The notes below the pieces were generated by a model. It was not told where the DNA came from. It ran no database searches and saw only the letters and a list, made by a program, of their open reading frames with translations. The translations under genes and the position numbers were made by a program. From NCBI GenBank assembly GCA_034440635.1, contig JAOTON010001679.1, positions 434,001 through 498,000 of the forward strand: a stretch of DNA of 64,000 nucleotides, in the 5' to 3' direction. Source of the stretch: Lepas anatifera. Its lineage: Eukaryota > Arthropoda > Thecostraca > Lepadidae. Below are positions 8,604-21,053 of this stretch, piece by piece. How positions within the stretch are numbered: the first letter of the stretch is position 1; every line of letters starts with the position of its first letter.

Positions 8604-11600
8604 TGTAGCGACATTTTTCTGTGTATTGCATGTTTTGCCCCGCCCACTCTTGTCCTGTATATATATAAGCTAATGTTAATGTGTTGCGCCGATGTGGTCC
8701 CGGGTTCTCTTTAGCTGCGTAGACGCGATCTGTGCCATTGGCTCGGTGTGGGAGGTAAACAGCACCCCCCCTTTCAGGCTCAGCGCTGCGGATATGCCGC
8801 ACGCTGGAGGTGACAAATTGGTTCCCCCTTGTTCCCAGTTCCAGCCGAGGTACCGTACTCGGTCCCCTTTTTTTGGGTGCTCACATGATGCTGATGCAGC
8901 ACTGAGTCCCAGGCCTCAGCTAAGATAGCGCCCCTGGAACAACCGACTTTTGGCCTCCACCCGTGGGTTGGAGCCTTTGGGATGCCATGGTTCACATGGT
9001 TCTGGCCGCTGAAGGCGGCGGTAAATGGGTCACGAGATAGTGGTGACCAGAGCAGAGACCCGCACCCCTGCTCGGGGACAGCAGACGCGGGGAGGAGGGC
9101 CAATGAGGGCTCAGTAGAGAGGTGTCTGGATCCCAGAGGGGGAGAGAGAGGAGAGACAGGGGACTCGTGGTGCGGAGGCCGTAGAGGAAGGAGGCTTGAC
9201 TCCAGGGGACACACGCCGGAGGGCAGGCTGGGAGGACGCGCCAGCGCTGACACAGCAGCCATGTGAGTACAAGAAACGATGAGCCGTTTCTTCAAAATTC
9301 AAAATTTATTTCCTCTCTCCCACCGAGCCAAAGGACATGCATTGTTTAAATTGTTAACATCAGGAAAATCAGGGCAGGGGAGGACATTATGTGAGTGTAT
9401 GCCGCGGCAGGCATCTGTGAGCCGGCAAGATTAGTTAGGAATGTGCCAAATTATGGAGTTAGTTGAGAACGAAGGCACAGTGGCGCCAAAATAACGATAA
9501 CTCGATTCCAATTTGCCCCTTTGCTAGTGTACTAAAGTGATTCCGCTAACATGTGTGTTTTGCTCGAGAAACGTGTACAAATATAGGGTATGGAGAATTT
9601 CCCAGATTGTCTACTGATTCGCAGATGCCGCTGAAAGTTTGGGAGAAAGGACGAAATGAAATATAACGAGCTGAGCGGAATATGGTCTAACGGAGGGTAA
9701 TTTGTTGTATATAAATTTATAGAATGCCTGGACAGAGTTCTATGGTTCTTCCACAGAATAGCAGTTAACTGCTTGCCATCTGTTCTAGTAAATCTGTCGG
9801 AATCTTAAAAGGGTTTCTAGCTGGGGACAGAATTCTCCGACGCCATGCAACTTTTTTTTCTTTGCTCGTGGCCGGCACATTCGTATGTAAAGTAAATTTA
9901 GCTGACATGTACAACAGAGGAATCCTCCGATGCTTTGGTTAGCTGAACATCACACTACATACTGGGTACGTTCGTTTCTCCTTATGAATGTTTTTTTCAT
10001 GGGCGCCAAAACGCAGGCTAATCATGCAATTCAGACTACGTTTGCGGCTGGAGATTGGCTGCGACATTTGTTTTGTGTGTCGAAATCCACTCAACTTAAG
10101 TTTTATCGGGCGACTTTTAGAGTAATCATCATTATGTACTTATCGAACGGCAGTGTATTCCCATAATTCTTGTTTGGGAACCGGGTCTCGTGGAATTATT
10201 ACATTGTTTAAATTAGTATTTGCAAACCGTACCGAGATATTTCATGCTAGAATTAAATCGGCAGTTCAGACAAAAAGGGGCAATAGAAATTAGCAGCGAA
10301 TCAGTATGAGTTATACGGATATGAGCAGGTGACAAGATGGCGCCTGTTACTAGAACCAGTTCTACGCGGCAACGCTGGATAGTGCTTCCGTTCTTATCGT
10401 ACCAATTTCTGTTTTTAATGTTGTGAGGTTCGGACGTTATAGTATAAATAGAAGGTGATTAAAGGAAACATGTTCGTACACGCTTCTAAACTTTCTTAGG
10501 CCGAGGGTGTAATTTATTCCAGATTGTACTATGGCTATAAGTGACAAATTATGTGAACCAACTATTTTCGTACGATTACGTTTCTCCTCTTGATTAATTT
10601 TTAGAGATGAACTTCAAGTTTAGCCGAAATTCTGGAAGGTTGGTTAGTTTCTTCTCCATACCGGTGCACCGCAAAAACCGGAAAACCCAGTATGAAGCAG
10701 GGACGGCTCTGCGCTCCACACGTCCGCCAGTCGTCCAGTCGCGAGAAAAGCGGGTCACCCTCGTTTCTGTTGTAGATCGCCGCCGCTCTAAATAGCTGTT
10801 TGCGCATATTTGTGCGTCTCTCCCCCCCCTTTCACGCGGGCACGGTCGTCGCAGAAGGGGAGCGGCCGAACTCGGTCGCTTCTGTTGTGACGCTTGTGTC
10901 CACGGGGCGGCGGCGCAGGTGGCGACAATAATTGTGGGATGAACGTAGGCATTCTTTCTATATCTGCAGAGTAAGGATGAGCCACTTACCGGCATAGTTT
11001 AAAGGGGTGTTTCATAACCATGAATAATTTTGGCCAAAAAAAGGAATTGTGAAGATGTTGTTGAGAAATCGTTTCCAGCCTAATTTGTCTCGCTCAAAGC
11101 CTCCTGGATCAAATGTCCGCACGACTATTAGTTTGAAAGTGAGTGCACAGGTCGGACCACCCTTCACATCCTGAAGGAGTCCTGCGAAATCACCCCATTT
11201 CGGCAATACAACAAATTCTATGTTTTTGATTCAGAACCCCGAACATGCAATAAAAATTACAACTTGGGGAAGGGAATAAAGCGCCGCTTTCAGATCCGGC
11301 CGACTGACCGCGTCTTGGCGCCGGCCGCGTGACCGTCTCGCGCCTGCCAGATACCGTCGCCCGGCGCTCCGGGAGGGGTGTTTGTGCCCTCGGGCGCCGT
11401 GCTCGCCATCCGCCCAGGCGGCTGGACAGAGCGGGTTCGCAGGGTGGCCTGTTTTGATCGAGTACACTGTCGGAGGAATGGAGACGGGGCGGCGGCGCAG
11501 GGTACGCGATTGGGGTAATTAGGCCTCGAATCGAGAGCGCAAGTTATCAACTTTAGAATCATATATTTTTCGGGTATGATTTCGACCTTAACGGATGTAT

Positions 11601-14600
11601 TAGTGCCCGTGCGGTCACGCCACCAGTCCGTCGCGTGGGTCATCGGCAATTAGCGGAGTGCTCAGTCAGTCCACTTCGGGGGAGGATTAAACAAAGATGA
11701 CAGCTGTGTCCAGGGTTAAGGAATTTCGCGCTTATCCAGCATTTTCATTGATACAATATCGTACAATGCCTGAACCACAGATTGGTTCCCTGGATAATGG
11801 GAAGGGATAGGTATATGCGTATAGGAATACCATCCAGAGAACGTCGAATTCAAATTTGCAACAAAAAAAACATGCGAACGGGGAGTCTGGCTGTCTAGGT
11901 CCAAACTTTGCCCGCCACTGTTTTTTTTTTTGCTTGAATAAGTTTTGAGGGAAACATTATTTTCGGTGACTGTATTTAAGGTACCTTACAAGAAAATCAA
12001 CCAGACATCTTCCACAGCCTGTAGTCACATTCGGTGATCACATCCGACGGGCTGGGTTCGGAAACCTGATCGTTGTTTAGACGGTGATTTCTGTACGGCG
12101 CAATTATTTCAATACACTGATGAGGGTAAGTTCGAGCGAAACGTCAGCTGTTAATTCGAAATTGTAACTTAACGGAAATTATCTGTGTGTCCCACCCGAA
12201 TGCTATTAAATTACCGAACTGTTAGATGGATGCATAATCACTGGCGCGCACTGCAGTGGAAAATGTACGCGTAAACTTGACACCATCTTTTGAAGGGGTC
12301 GGATAAAATTTTTATGGCATGTCTAGGCCTGGGCACTTAAGACGTGAGGCCACTTAGATAGGATTTTAGTAAAGGCTATCGCGAGCAGATAACGATGCTA
12401 GGACCAGGTGAGAGGTATCAGCATTGAAGTTGCATAGCATGGACCAGGGCCGGGGTGGAAAGGATTTTTCTAAAACAATTAACGGCGTATCCAATCACCT
12501 AATGATGTGAGCATGGCACCCAAATCTCCACGTCTAAGGTGACTTTTCGGCGGTCTCACCACGTCTCGAAAAAGGGGAGGTGGGGCTCTTCCGCTTCTGA
12601 TCCAAATCCGAGCGCCAAAAAGGGGAATACATATAATGGAGAGGTCGAACTTCCAACGCTTTCTGGCCTCGACAAGGTTACGAAATTCTGCGGAGGGCGA
12701 AGCTCCCGGAAAGGTAGCTGTTTTTTTCAGAGTGTCCCACGAGGAGCATCCCCCACCGAAGGGTACGGGAGGGAAAAATTTACTAGCAACATTGTTGTGG
12801 GGCTGGCCATTAGGATGGGGAATGTATGAATGGTGATTGAAGGGGTGAGCGTGTTTGTTCGAATGGAGACACGGATGTGCTAGTTTAAGGCCGGTGGGCA
12901 CCTTGGCCAGAGGTGCGCGGTGCTCTGTGGTAACTCATTTTAAAAAGGGGGGATAAACCCAGTGAACCCATGAAATACGACCCCGAAACGTCATCGAAGG
13001 GGCCATGCCATATTAGAGGTGGGTGGAGAGTCGAACAAAAAACTAGTTAGAGCCCCTGAACAGACTGGCCGTCCCACTCTGTTCAGACATCAATTCAGGT
13101 CCAGAAGGTGACGACCGGACCGGGCGAAAAGCGCACCGTGCGCGATGAAGAAGAGCTTAGAAGATTCCAGGAGCAGTGACGACTCTCGCTGATGGGCTGA
13201 AGACGGGCGACGGCACCTTCAGTCGGCGTCAAGCACATCGGACGGGGAGGCCCCTACGGCGCTGCCGAGCCGGGGAGCCTCTCGATGTAATGACTGCCAC
13301 AAAGAAGACGAAGAAGATAAGTCCGGAGGCCGGTGGGATGGCGTTCCCCACCGGACCGGTATGGGCTCCGGCCCATACTGGCGTAGCCGTCAGGCTATTC
13401 CGGTGAAGATGATGATAAGTCCGGAGGCCGGTGGGATGGTGATTCCCACCGGACCGGTATGGGCTCCGGCCCATACTGGCGTAGCCGTCAGGCTATTCCG
13501 GTGAAGATGATGATAAGTCCGGAGGCCGGTGGGATGGTGATTCCCACCGGACCGGTATGGGCTCCGGCCCGTACTGGCGTAGCCGTCAGGCTATTCCGGT
13601 GAAGATGATGATAAGTCCGGAGGCCGGTGGGATGGTGATTCCCACCGGACCGGTATGGGCTCCGGCCCGTACTGGCGTAGCCGTCAGGCTATTCCGGTGA
13701 AGATGAAGATAAGTCCGGAGGCCGGTGGGATGGTGTTCCCCACCGGACCGGTACGGGTGGCAGCTCGTACTGGCGTAGCCGTCAGGCTATTCCGGTGAAG
13801 ACGAATGAGGTGGAGGCCGGGGGAGTGACGACTACTCCCGGACCGGTATGGGTGGCGACCCATATTGGCGCAGTCGACCGAGATTGTTCCCTCAAGAAAG
13901 ACGAGTCGTAATGACGATTACACTCGATTGTTACGCATTTTATATTTTATAAGGGGGGGAACACGGTCGGTCGCGTCGACGGAGATCGGCCGTGCAGCGG
14001 TAGGGCTCGACCGCAAAAATCATATTTCCCTTTGGATACCACGTCGATGTTGGGGCGGCCCTGGATCCCATCGCTATGCACACTGTATCGATATACGTTT
14101 TAACGACGATTAGACATCTGTGCCCATGCAATTTACCTTGGGGGTACGTAGTAGCGGAGGGGATATTTTGATATCGGGGACCCCCGATTGACATCAGTGC
14201 GGGCCTTGGCGATTGGGGAGAGCCTACGGAGGTGGGGAGCTCCCTATGTACGATCGACGAGGCGTGCCCCGCAGGCTTAGGGGTGGAAACTTGGGTTGAT
14301 GGTTATTTCGGCAGGGAGGAAGTTACATATCAGGCGTGAATTGAGGAGACGTAGTCGGTCCCTGACACCGCTCCTATGCGGGTTAGTTGGGAAGGAGCGC
14401 TCCGGGGCCGGCGGCACTAAGATGTTAATTTACGCAGATATTTATTTGGCCTAACGCGAATATTCTAAAAATCATCAAAAATAGGGGGGGGTATACGCAT
14501 GTTGGCTCATACATTGGGAGCTTATTTGGCTATGTGCATGAAATGGCTCATTGTTTGTTGTACCTGCGTGTCTTATGTGTCTCGCTAACGGTCCTGGAGG

Positions 14601-14742
14601 CGCGCCCTGCTCCTGACCGCATCGCCTGTCTCCCCTATATTCCGTAACGGGTGGTGGAGGAAATGGCCGCACAGAACAACACCGGTGCCAGGCCCACAAG
14701 AAAGAAGAGAAAAACCCCGTTTCCCGAGAAACCCCCGTTACA
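8604..14742 (+). repeat. 3' long terminal repeat (6139 bp)
   Basis: It is a near-identical partner of 740-6871, starting TGTAGCGACA and ending CCCGTTACA, followed by GTAT. Differences include a shortened stretch near 9205 (compare 1343), an extra few bases near 9847 and isolated substitutions. The TATA-like motif recurs at 8658-8669. As in the left copy, short frames here do not look like genes. Confidence 0.9.
13320..13868 (+). repeat. 98-bp twin-hairpin array in the 3' LTR
   Basis: The array has the same unit number, order and unit-specific substitutions as the left LTR copy at 5451-5999. The variation between units therefore predates this insertion and was copied into both LTRs at reverse transcription. 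The structure is described in that entry. Confidence 0.85.
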
Positions 14743-14746
14743 GTAT
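14743..14746. other. Right target-site duplication (GTAT)
   Basis: GTAT follows the CA end of the right LTR and equals 736-739. The sequence after it continues the interrupted repeat: 'attatatgat', then 'gctcaggtaccgta', as in the uninterrupted unit at about 432-480. Confidence 0.85.
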
Positions 14747-15012
14747 TATATGATAAAATGATATTATAGCCGTGCTCAGGTACCGTAGTTAGTGGGGGGG
14801 GGGTTCACTAACTTTCAAACGTATTTTAATGTTGTGTCTGAATTGAATGGGACCAATCATCGTAGATAGGTATGTATTTGGTCCTAACACCAAATAGACA
14901 CAGTTCATCCATAGGCGGATCCAGGAGTGCTCCCCGGGTCGGGCAGGGGTGGATAAAGGCGGTGTCATTTGAAAAATAGCCATACTTTATATACGGGGTA
15001 TTTTGTGTCTTA
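14747..15012. repeat. Continuation of the interrupted TTAA-type element
   Basis: The stretch matches about 432-660 in the same order (CTCAGGTACCGTA, a G run, 'ttcac', 'gtattttaatgttgt', 'ggcggatccaggag'). It resumes the host repeat that the LTR element split. No gene. Confidence 0.65.
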
Positions 15013-15606
15013 GGGTAGAGTGGGGTAAGACGCATACGTTAAGGTAGAATTCGTCTTTACCGATCCTGCCAGGACGGAATTACTTTATTCTTTCTTTGTT
15101 AAGTTTTTTAATCGTTTTGCTACACTCATATAGAAATGTGTGATTCTGAGACGATGCAAAGTAAGCGAAATATATTTTTTTCTTGAGACCATGTAAAAAG
15201 GCGTTTTACCCTGATAGCGGGGCAAAACGCCCAAGCCTCGGATTAAAAGGCTGTCATAAAACTCCCAGCGTATATTGTACATTTCGCTTCACGTGAACAA
15301 ATAAGAATATCATTATGCTTACGTTGTAAGAAAATTCAGTGACAAAGTTGGTAGTGTGAGCACGTTTACACCGCCTAAAGTACAATCGCAACTTTAAGAC
15401 AGCTTGTTTTTGTGTCCGGAGATGAAAAAACAACAAATGTTTGCTGAAAAATAACGAAGTTTACTGGGTGCGTCTAATCATGCCCAGGACCGGATCAGAA
15501 AGGCCGCTACCAGAAAAAAATATTAGATGGATGATACAGTTCTTACATCAGCCTGGACATAGTAGTAGGCGTCTTACCCAGGTGGGCGCGTTACCCCACT
15601 CTACCC
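15013..15606. mobile_element. 594-bp MITE with about 20-bp terminal inverted repeats, putative TA target duplication
   Basis: The left end GGGTAGAGTGGGGTAAGACG pairs with a right end reading GCGTTACCCCACTCTACCC, imperfect by a small gap. TA lies on both sides, as in Tc1/mariner-like insertions. The intact relative at 42411-43654 lacks this block: its uninterrupted sequence around 43166-43200 corresponds to the two flanks here. No transposase is encoded. Confidence 0.65.
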
Positions 15607-15795
15607 TACCCCACTATTTTGCCTCCCTGTATCCGCCTCTGACATAGTTTTGGCATTTGAGCACTTTGCTTGATATCAGAGATATCACACTGTACCTGGC
15701 ATGTGAATTTCTGCAAAGAAGAAGACATGTAAAAATTCATATAATTCCTCCCAGATTTCCGGCCCTAGAACCGCCCTTGAATTTTGAATTTCGCC
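15607..15795. repeat. Continuation of the interrupted TTAA-type element
   Basis: It aligns with 43166-43345 ('ctgtatccgcctctgac' against 'ctgcatccgcccctgat', and 'aattttgaatttcgcctta' against 'aatttcgaatttttgcgta'), ending at the TTAA taken by the next insertion. Confidence 0.65.
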
Positions 15796-16987
15796 TTAAC
15801 CCTTGCCCCGGTGGTGGGTACGAGCCACCTTCGCCCTGGTGGGGGGGGCTAAAAAGACCCCCACGATCTCAAAAACTGAGAGAGCTAGAAAAAGCGCAAA
15901 AAGGCAATCGAAAGCTCTTCAAAAATTATATCGAAAATACTTCGGTCATTTTTCTTCTCAGGTCAATATCAAGGTCACCAGAGGTCAAAATAGGTCAAAA
16001 TCGCTAATATGAGGTGCACTAAGAAAACCTCATATATCTCAGAAACTGTGATAGCTAGAAACATTTAACACCATTGGAAAGCTCTTGAGTTTCTCTTTTA
16101 TTGCAGTGACATTTATTTTTGTGTCAGGTCAAAGCCTGGGCAGCTGCAGGTCACTGAATATTGGGCATATTCTTGGGAATTACCATAGCCACCCATGCAT
16201 AAGGGAGTTTTCTTTTTCGCTAATAACTTCTAAACCACACAAGATTCAGCCATAGTTGATGCACCATTGCAATCCTCTCGTCAATACAAATCGAATGATA
16301 TATAATATTGCTATTCCAAGTCAAATTTAAGAACTTGACCTGACCCAGGTCAACGGTCTGACCCAACTTGGCCTGGTATAGTCATGATGTATATCATTTT
16401 ACTTGCAGTGACTATACAAACACTTTGGTGACAAAATAAAATTTTTATCTTAGTTTATTCCAAATTTATAGAGTAAAACACCAAAAAATGCTTATTTGAC
16501 CTAAGGTGACCTTTTGAAGGTCACAAGTCAAAATGTTTGACATGAACTTCAGAAATGGGCTAAGAGCAAGTCGTATCCGATGTTTGAAGTTGGTTCCATT
16601 CATACTTACTGAGAAAAGGTCATTTCGTGATTTGATTATTGACAATGGGGACGTCATACTCTGCACATGACCTTAGGTCACCAATATAAAAAATCCCGGA
16701 GCAAATTTTGTAGCTCCTGGTAGGCCCAATATGTGGTAGGAGTTTCAACTTGATCAATTAACCCTTCTTTTAGTTATGCGGTCCTAAGAATTTTTGAGGT
16801 GAGGTCACTTCACCTGGCCTGGTGACCTGACCTGATATGACCTTGAGCTAAAATTTTCAGGAAAGATGTAAAAATGATGAAGGAATAGCTAGACCAAGTT
16901 TGGCTGCACTTCGCGCCGCCGCTTTTTGGTCACTTTGTGGAAAAACCCGGGGGGGTCTAAAAACATCCCCACCCGGGCGAAGGTTAA
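15796..16987. mobile_element. GGTCA-rich TTAA-flanked element (1.18 kb)
   Basis: TTAA at 15796-15799 and 16984-16987 flank related termini: CCCTTGCCCCGGTGG at the left, and a right end that reads CCTTCGCCCGGGTGG on the other strand. The interior is full of GGTCA/TGACC pentamers and an ACGGC-type hairpin and has no open frame. The flank continues at 16988 exactly where the intact host relative continues at about 43345. The TTAA-specific duplication is typical of piggyBac-type insertion. Confidence 0.7.
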
Positions 16988-17290
16988 TGAGAGATATGAC
17001 CATTTCCAAGCAATTTCCTGTCAATCCATACTAGTTTCATGAAACTCAAGTCTAAGAGACATAAGTTACATATAATTTAAAAAAGGCAGATATTTTGAAT
17101 ATTTTGAACCCTCTGCCCTCAATTTTCAATATTTTGATTTTTTCTCTTTAAAATAGAGTTAAGCGCAAGAGGAACTGAATGCAGTTTTAATTTTTAAAAC
17201 TGGCCGTGTAGATTTTGAGATCTTTGGGGGGCAGAATCTGCCCCCTGTTGGAAATAAGGGCAGCCGGGAGCTCGTTGGAAATAAGGTCAA
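16988..17290. repeat. Right end of the interrupted TTAA-type element
   Basis: This final segment matches 43350-43654, including 'ggggggcagaatctgcccc' and 'gttggaaataagg', the degraded terminus. The original element thus spanned about 1.3 kb before three insertions expanded it past 17 kb. Confidence 0.65.
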
Positions 17291-17299
17291 AAAATGCCC

Positions 17300-17512
17300 T
17301 GGGACCAAATCACAGAATGCCTACATCTTATCTGTCTGAAAGAATGCGGAGAACAAAAATCCACGGCATTTTTTCATCTAAACAGTTCACAGAGAAAGGT
17401 GTTCCACAGGGCTCAATTTTAGGCACACTTTTGTTTATAATATACATAAATGACATTTGCAATATATGTAATGAAGCGAAATTTCTGCTATTTGCAGATG
17501 TCACTGCAGGGC
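17300..17512 (+). pseudogene. LINE reverse-transcriptase fragment
   Basis: About 60 residues of a LINE RT core are readable: 'SYLSERM...IHG', then 'GVPQGSILGTLLFIIYIND', then 'FLLFADVTA'. The conserved pattern is GVPQGS-LGPLLF--YIND and then FADD, the catalytic pair. Here the second catalytic Asp is Val, so the fragment would be inactive even if expressed. Both sides end abruptly, with no 5' or 3' LINE sequence. The clade is of the CR1/Jockey/RTE type, not resolvable from this piece. Confidence 0.7.
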
Positions 17513-18249
17513 TGCCGATGTGGCATATTTACAGCTAAAAATCACACATTTTGCATATTTTAGGTGTGTTTGGCATGCCATTTTAGCGTTTGGAAAAATT
17601 TGAAAACATAATATTTCTTTGGCATAAATTTGTGGTACTGGATTTTTTCCCGAAGTTGGAATTTTCCGAGATTTCACGTTGCCCGGCATCATAAATAGGC
17701 AAATTTAAACATTGCAATAAGGTAAGACGCTAACAGAATTCACATTTTGCATTTATGTAAATACAATTATTGAGCTGCTCAAAGGTTCACTGGTAGAAGT
17801 GTTCGACTAGATCACAGGCGCACTGAATATATCCGAAATGATGTATGTGCACTCACTTCAGCACCGCAGTGGGGGATTCGGGGAGGGGGCAAACCTTTTT
17901 GCCCTCAACGGAAAAGCTCCGGGAAAAACTAGGTTTTTGCCACCACCCCCCACCTCCCAAAGCTATTCACGTCCATTTTGTCCAGACTCACTTTTAGCTT
18001 ACAAGTAATGTTTTGGTACTTCAATTCTAAACTTCAAACATAACCAGTAAACTTCATTGTATGTATACACTGGACCTTGAATAAAAAAACAAGCATCTTA
18101 TGGCCGCAGGCTTTACCCCGCAACGTTTTTTTCGATTCTCGGGCTTACCCCCAAAACCTACCGTCAAGTTAAATTTTAGCATACTCCCACCGCGAGACGT
18201 TTTTTTGGCTTATCGACTTTGGCTTGCCCCCAAAACCTACCAGCTAGAT
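17513..18249. other. No gene seen
   Basis: AT-rich sequence with G/C-run patches (17870-17950) and 'ccccaaaacctacc' repeated near 18150 and 18229. No coding frame or RNA gene is supported. Confidence 0.5.
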
Positions 18250-19534
18250 CCCCCACTGTAGCACCGTCCCCACCAAATCCGGCCCCAGGCCCCGCCAAGC
18301 ACCCAGGAAGAAAGCCTCCGGCAGATCAGATATTAACCCGCGCTCCGGTGGGGGTTGTTTGAACACCCTCCTTGAGTTTTTCCGGCGGTGTGAAAAAAAC
18401 GGCGGAGCGAAACGCCGCCGTACTTGGCACACCTTATCCTTGATCAATTACGCAACTTTCCCCAAAAACTTAAGGTTGGGTCACCCCAGGTCAGGTCTAC
18501 ATTGCAGCTCAAGTGACCTCACCTCCAAAATTGTTTAAGGTGGCATAAGTAAGAAATTGGGGAATCAATCGGATTGAAACTTTTACTACATGATGTGCCC
18601 ACCGAATGCTACAAAACATTCCGGGATTTTTTATATCGATGACCTAAGGTCAAATACGGACCATGACCTCTCCATTGGACATACATGGAAAAAACAAATT
18701 TGGCTGTGTCTGTGTAAATACAGCTGAGAACACCTTCATATCTCCAAATCGTAGTACTCTGCGCCCCTTCCAGGTTCATTTTGCAATTTTTGACCTGTGA
18801 TCTCTGAGAGATGATCTGGTGCTACTTAAGCAGTTTTCAGACATAGGTCAATAACTTTGCATGAAATGATGATACAGCTTTTATTTTATGCATTAATTCA
18901 TATCACCAACAAATGCATATCCATTTACAGGCGAAGTCAGAGCCTAAAAATAAACAATATGCCTCAAGTAAATGACATGTATCTGACATTAGAACAGTAT
19001 AATGCATCACCCTAGGTTGGGATGCTCCTCCCCGAGTATACATGATTCTGGCAAAACAGGAATTAAAAGTTAGAGAAAATTCATTATTTAAAAATTTAGT
19101 TTAATATCATTGGTATTTTGATATCAGTGCGTTTGGATTGCTATTGCAAGACGATTGCTATGCATATTGACTATGCTAGGTTGAAAAGTGACCTTAACCT
19201 GACCTGAGGCCAGGGCATTTGTGTGTTTGGACCTAGTATAGTCATATTATACATCGTTCGATTTGCCATGAGGTGAGGAAGCGATTGGTACCTAAAATAT
19301 TATTCTAACCCAACTCTGTCAGACGCTAGAGCCCAAAAATTATACTAAAAATGTCACTTTTTTAGACCTGTCATGACTTCAATATTGACCTGAGCCAAAG
19401 TGACTGATATAGTTTCTTCATGTTCGTGTTTTTTCGCTATCCCGCAAAGGGGCCGAGTTCGAGGGGGAGGTGTTGAAACACCCCCCCCCAACCAGGGTGG
19501 AGGCGGCCTGGAGGCCCACCGGGCCGCTGGTTAA
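18250..19534. repeat. GGTCA-rich element, another copy
   Basis: It contains the family's hallmark hairpin (GGCGGAGCGAAACGCCGCC, near 18400), 'acttggcacacctta', clustered GGTCA/TGACC words and a right end 'gggccgctgg' followed by TTAA at 19531-19534. The left end is not clear. No protein is encoded. Confidence 0.55.
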
Positions 19535-20326
19535 TGCAAGTTAACGAAAGTTACAGGAATGCCCTTTACATAATACCAGAAGTCAACCCGGGCCAGGTTT
19601 GAGTACCTGCAGGTAGCCACATTACCAGGCCCCGATCCGGCGTGTAGAGTTCAAATTGCAGAACAGGTGGCACGGCGGGACAGCTATCACCAGATCCCTT
19701 GCCCTGTATACTCTTGCAAAGCTCTTGCCCTGTATTCAGGCACCTGGAACCATTCGAATGAATTTTGGATGGCTTTGAATGTGTTCCGTTACTAAAACTG
19801 CATAAAATAATAAGTTCTCGGAAAGCCTGCTGTAGATAGGGTGCCATAAACCGCAGACTGTTGTGGAAATGACCTAGGGCCCTAAAAAGATGATAAAACA
19901 GAAGACAGTAAAAGCGCTTAAAGACTTCAGACCTAAAAAAGCTAACATTTACAAACAAGACCAAGGCAGCCCCAAAAGACAAAGTCCAGAAACTAAAACG
20001 TCTAAACCCTAAAAAAACCAAAAAGGCTAAGTAAATGTAAAGATAAAGAAAAAAGCGTGGGATGAGGTAAACTCAACCTTACGGCCCTTGACTGTCGTCA
20101 GGCGAGGTGTGCAAGGTGGAGGTGGCCAGAGGCCTAACGTGAACTTTTTCCAAGCTCCGAATGACTGGAGGCCTAAGGTAAGCTTTTATTGAAGCAAAAA
20201 GTGCTGACAGTCCCAGCATCCTCTTACCGAAGGAGCAAGGGAGCACTGTGTGTGGTGTGTGTTTATATGGCTGTGAGTATGCGTATGTTTGGGTGCCCGT
20301 GCATGCCGAATTTACCGCAGGAATGG

Positions 20327-20890
20327 TCAGGATGGTGTTTGCGTGTTGAGGGTAGGTCTGTATCGCCGAATGAGAAATGATTCTGCGATTCTTCTGTTTA
20401 GGCCATCTCTGGCGTATTTTAAAATTTTGATGCTCATATTGTCTGCTGTCAGCTGGTCATTCGGACGCATGCTTAATCTGCGTTGTCTCAAAGGTGTTCC
20501 CTGCTTCTTATTTCTAGCGTCACCTAAGTGTTCTTTAAATTTGAGTCTAACGGCCCTCTGGCTCTCACCGATATAAAATGACTTGCCTAGTTCGCAAAGC
20601 TTACAATCAATACTATAAATTACATTTTTGACATGACACTTCCCATGGATACTTGCATGACAGGCATGGCAGAAACGACCTCCCCCAGGGCACTATACTG
20701 GTTCTAGCGCCGATCGGACCAAAAGATCCTTCAGGGACGTGCCACTTCTCCACGCCACCCGCATGGGAAGGCCAGAATTTCGAACGATCCGCTTGACCTG
20801 GTCACCGAGAACGTCATTTTCGAAAGGTAGAACCAGAGGAGCATCGTTTCCCCGGTTTTGTGGCCTGGGGCGTGGATTTAGAGCTTCCAC
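20327..20890 (-). pseudogene. GIY-YIG endonuclease region of the Penelope-like element
   Basis: On the minus strand, after a linker containing 'LPMRVAWRSGTSLKDLL', a second frame reads 'GKCHVKNVIYSIDCKLC', then 'SFYIGESQRAVRLKFKEHL' and 'KILKYARDGLNRRIAES', ending at a stop at 20327-20329. This is the GIY-YIG nuclease module (here VIY...FYIG, with downstream Arg and Glu) that cuts target DNA in this element class. The Cys-His motif upstream ('CHACH') is also present. A frame change between linker and nuclease marks the copy as broken. The domain closely resembles the plus-strand copy at 38539-38958, so both are one family. Confidence 0.8.
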
Positions 20891-21053
20891 CTGCAGCTTT
20901 TTTAGAATATGGTTTGGGTACCCATTTTTTTAGAAGAGGTCGAATATATTTCTGAGGCTCCTCTTACGAGGGCTTCCGGATGATGATCTACGAAGTGCCC
21001 GAAGAAACTGAGACCGGACGACAGATTTTTTGAGCGAACAAGGTTGGGCCGAG

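Larger units (their letters stand above)
740..14742 (+). mobile_element. Giant-LTR retrotransposon with captured host kinase fragments
   Basis: Two near-identical 6.13-kb direct repeats begin TGTAGCG and end CGTTACA, bracketing a 1.73-kb internal domain. The element has a 4-bp GTAT duplication, a primer-binding site 4 bases after the left LTR, and a short purine-rich stretch before the right LTR, so it is a structurally complete LTR retrotransposon oriented on the plus strand. I find no gag, protease, reverse transcriptase, RNase H or integrase in the internal domain. It holds fragments of two cellular kinase genes instead. This matches the idea of a large non-autonomous derivative (LARD-like) that depends on another element's proteins; that dependence is inferred. 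LTRs above 5 kb are exceptional among known families. The LTR pair differs at roughly one position per hundred by eye, so insertion is relatively recent. Confidence 0.9.

Noticed and set aside
740..14742. Plain segmental or tandem duplication of a 6.1-kb block
   Set aside because: TG/CA ends, the GTAT duplication, the primer site and a matching empty site all fit LTR integration; a duplication would not produce them together.
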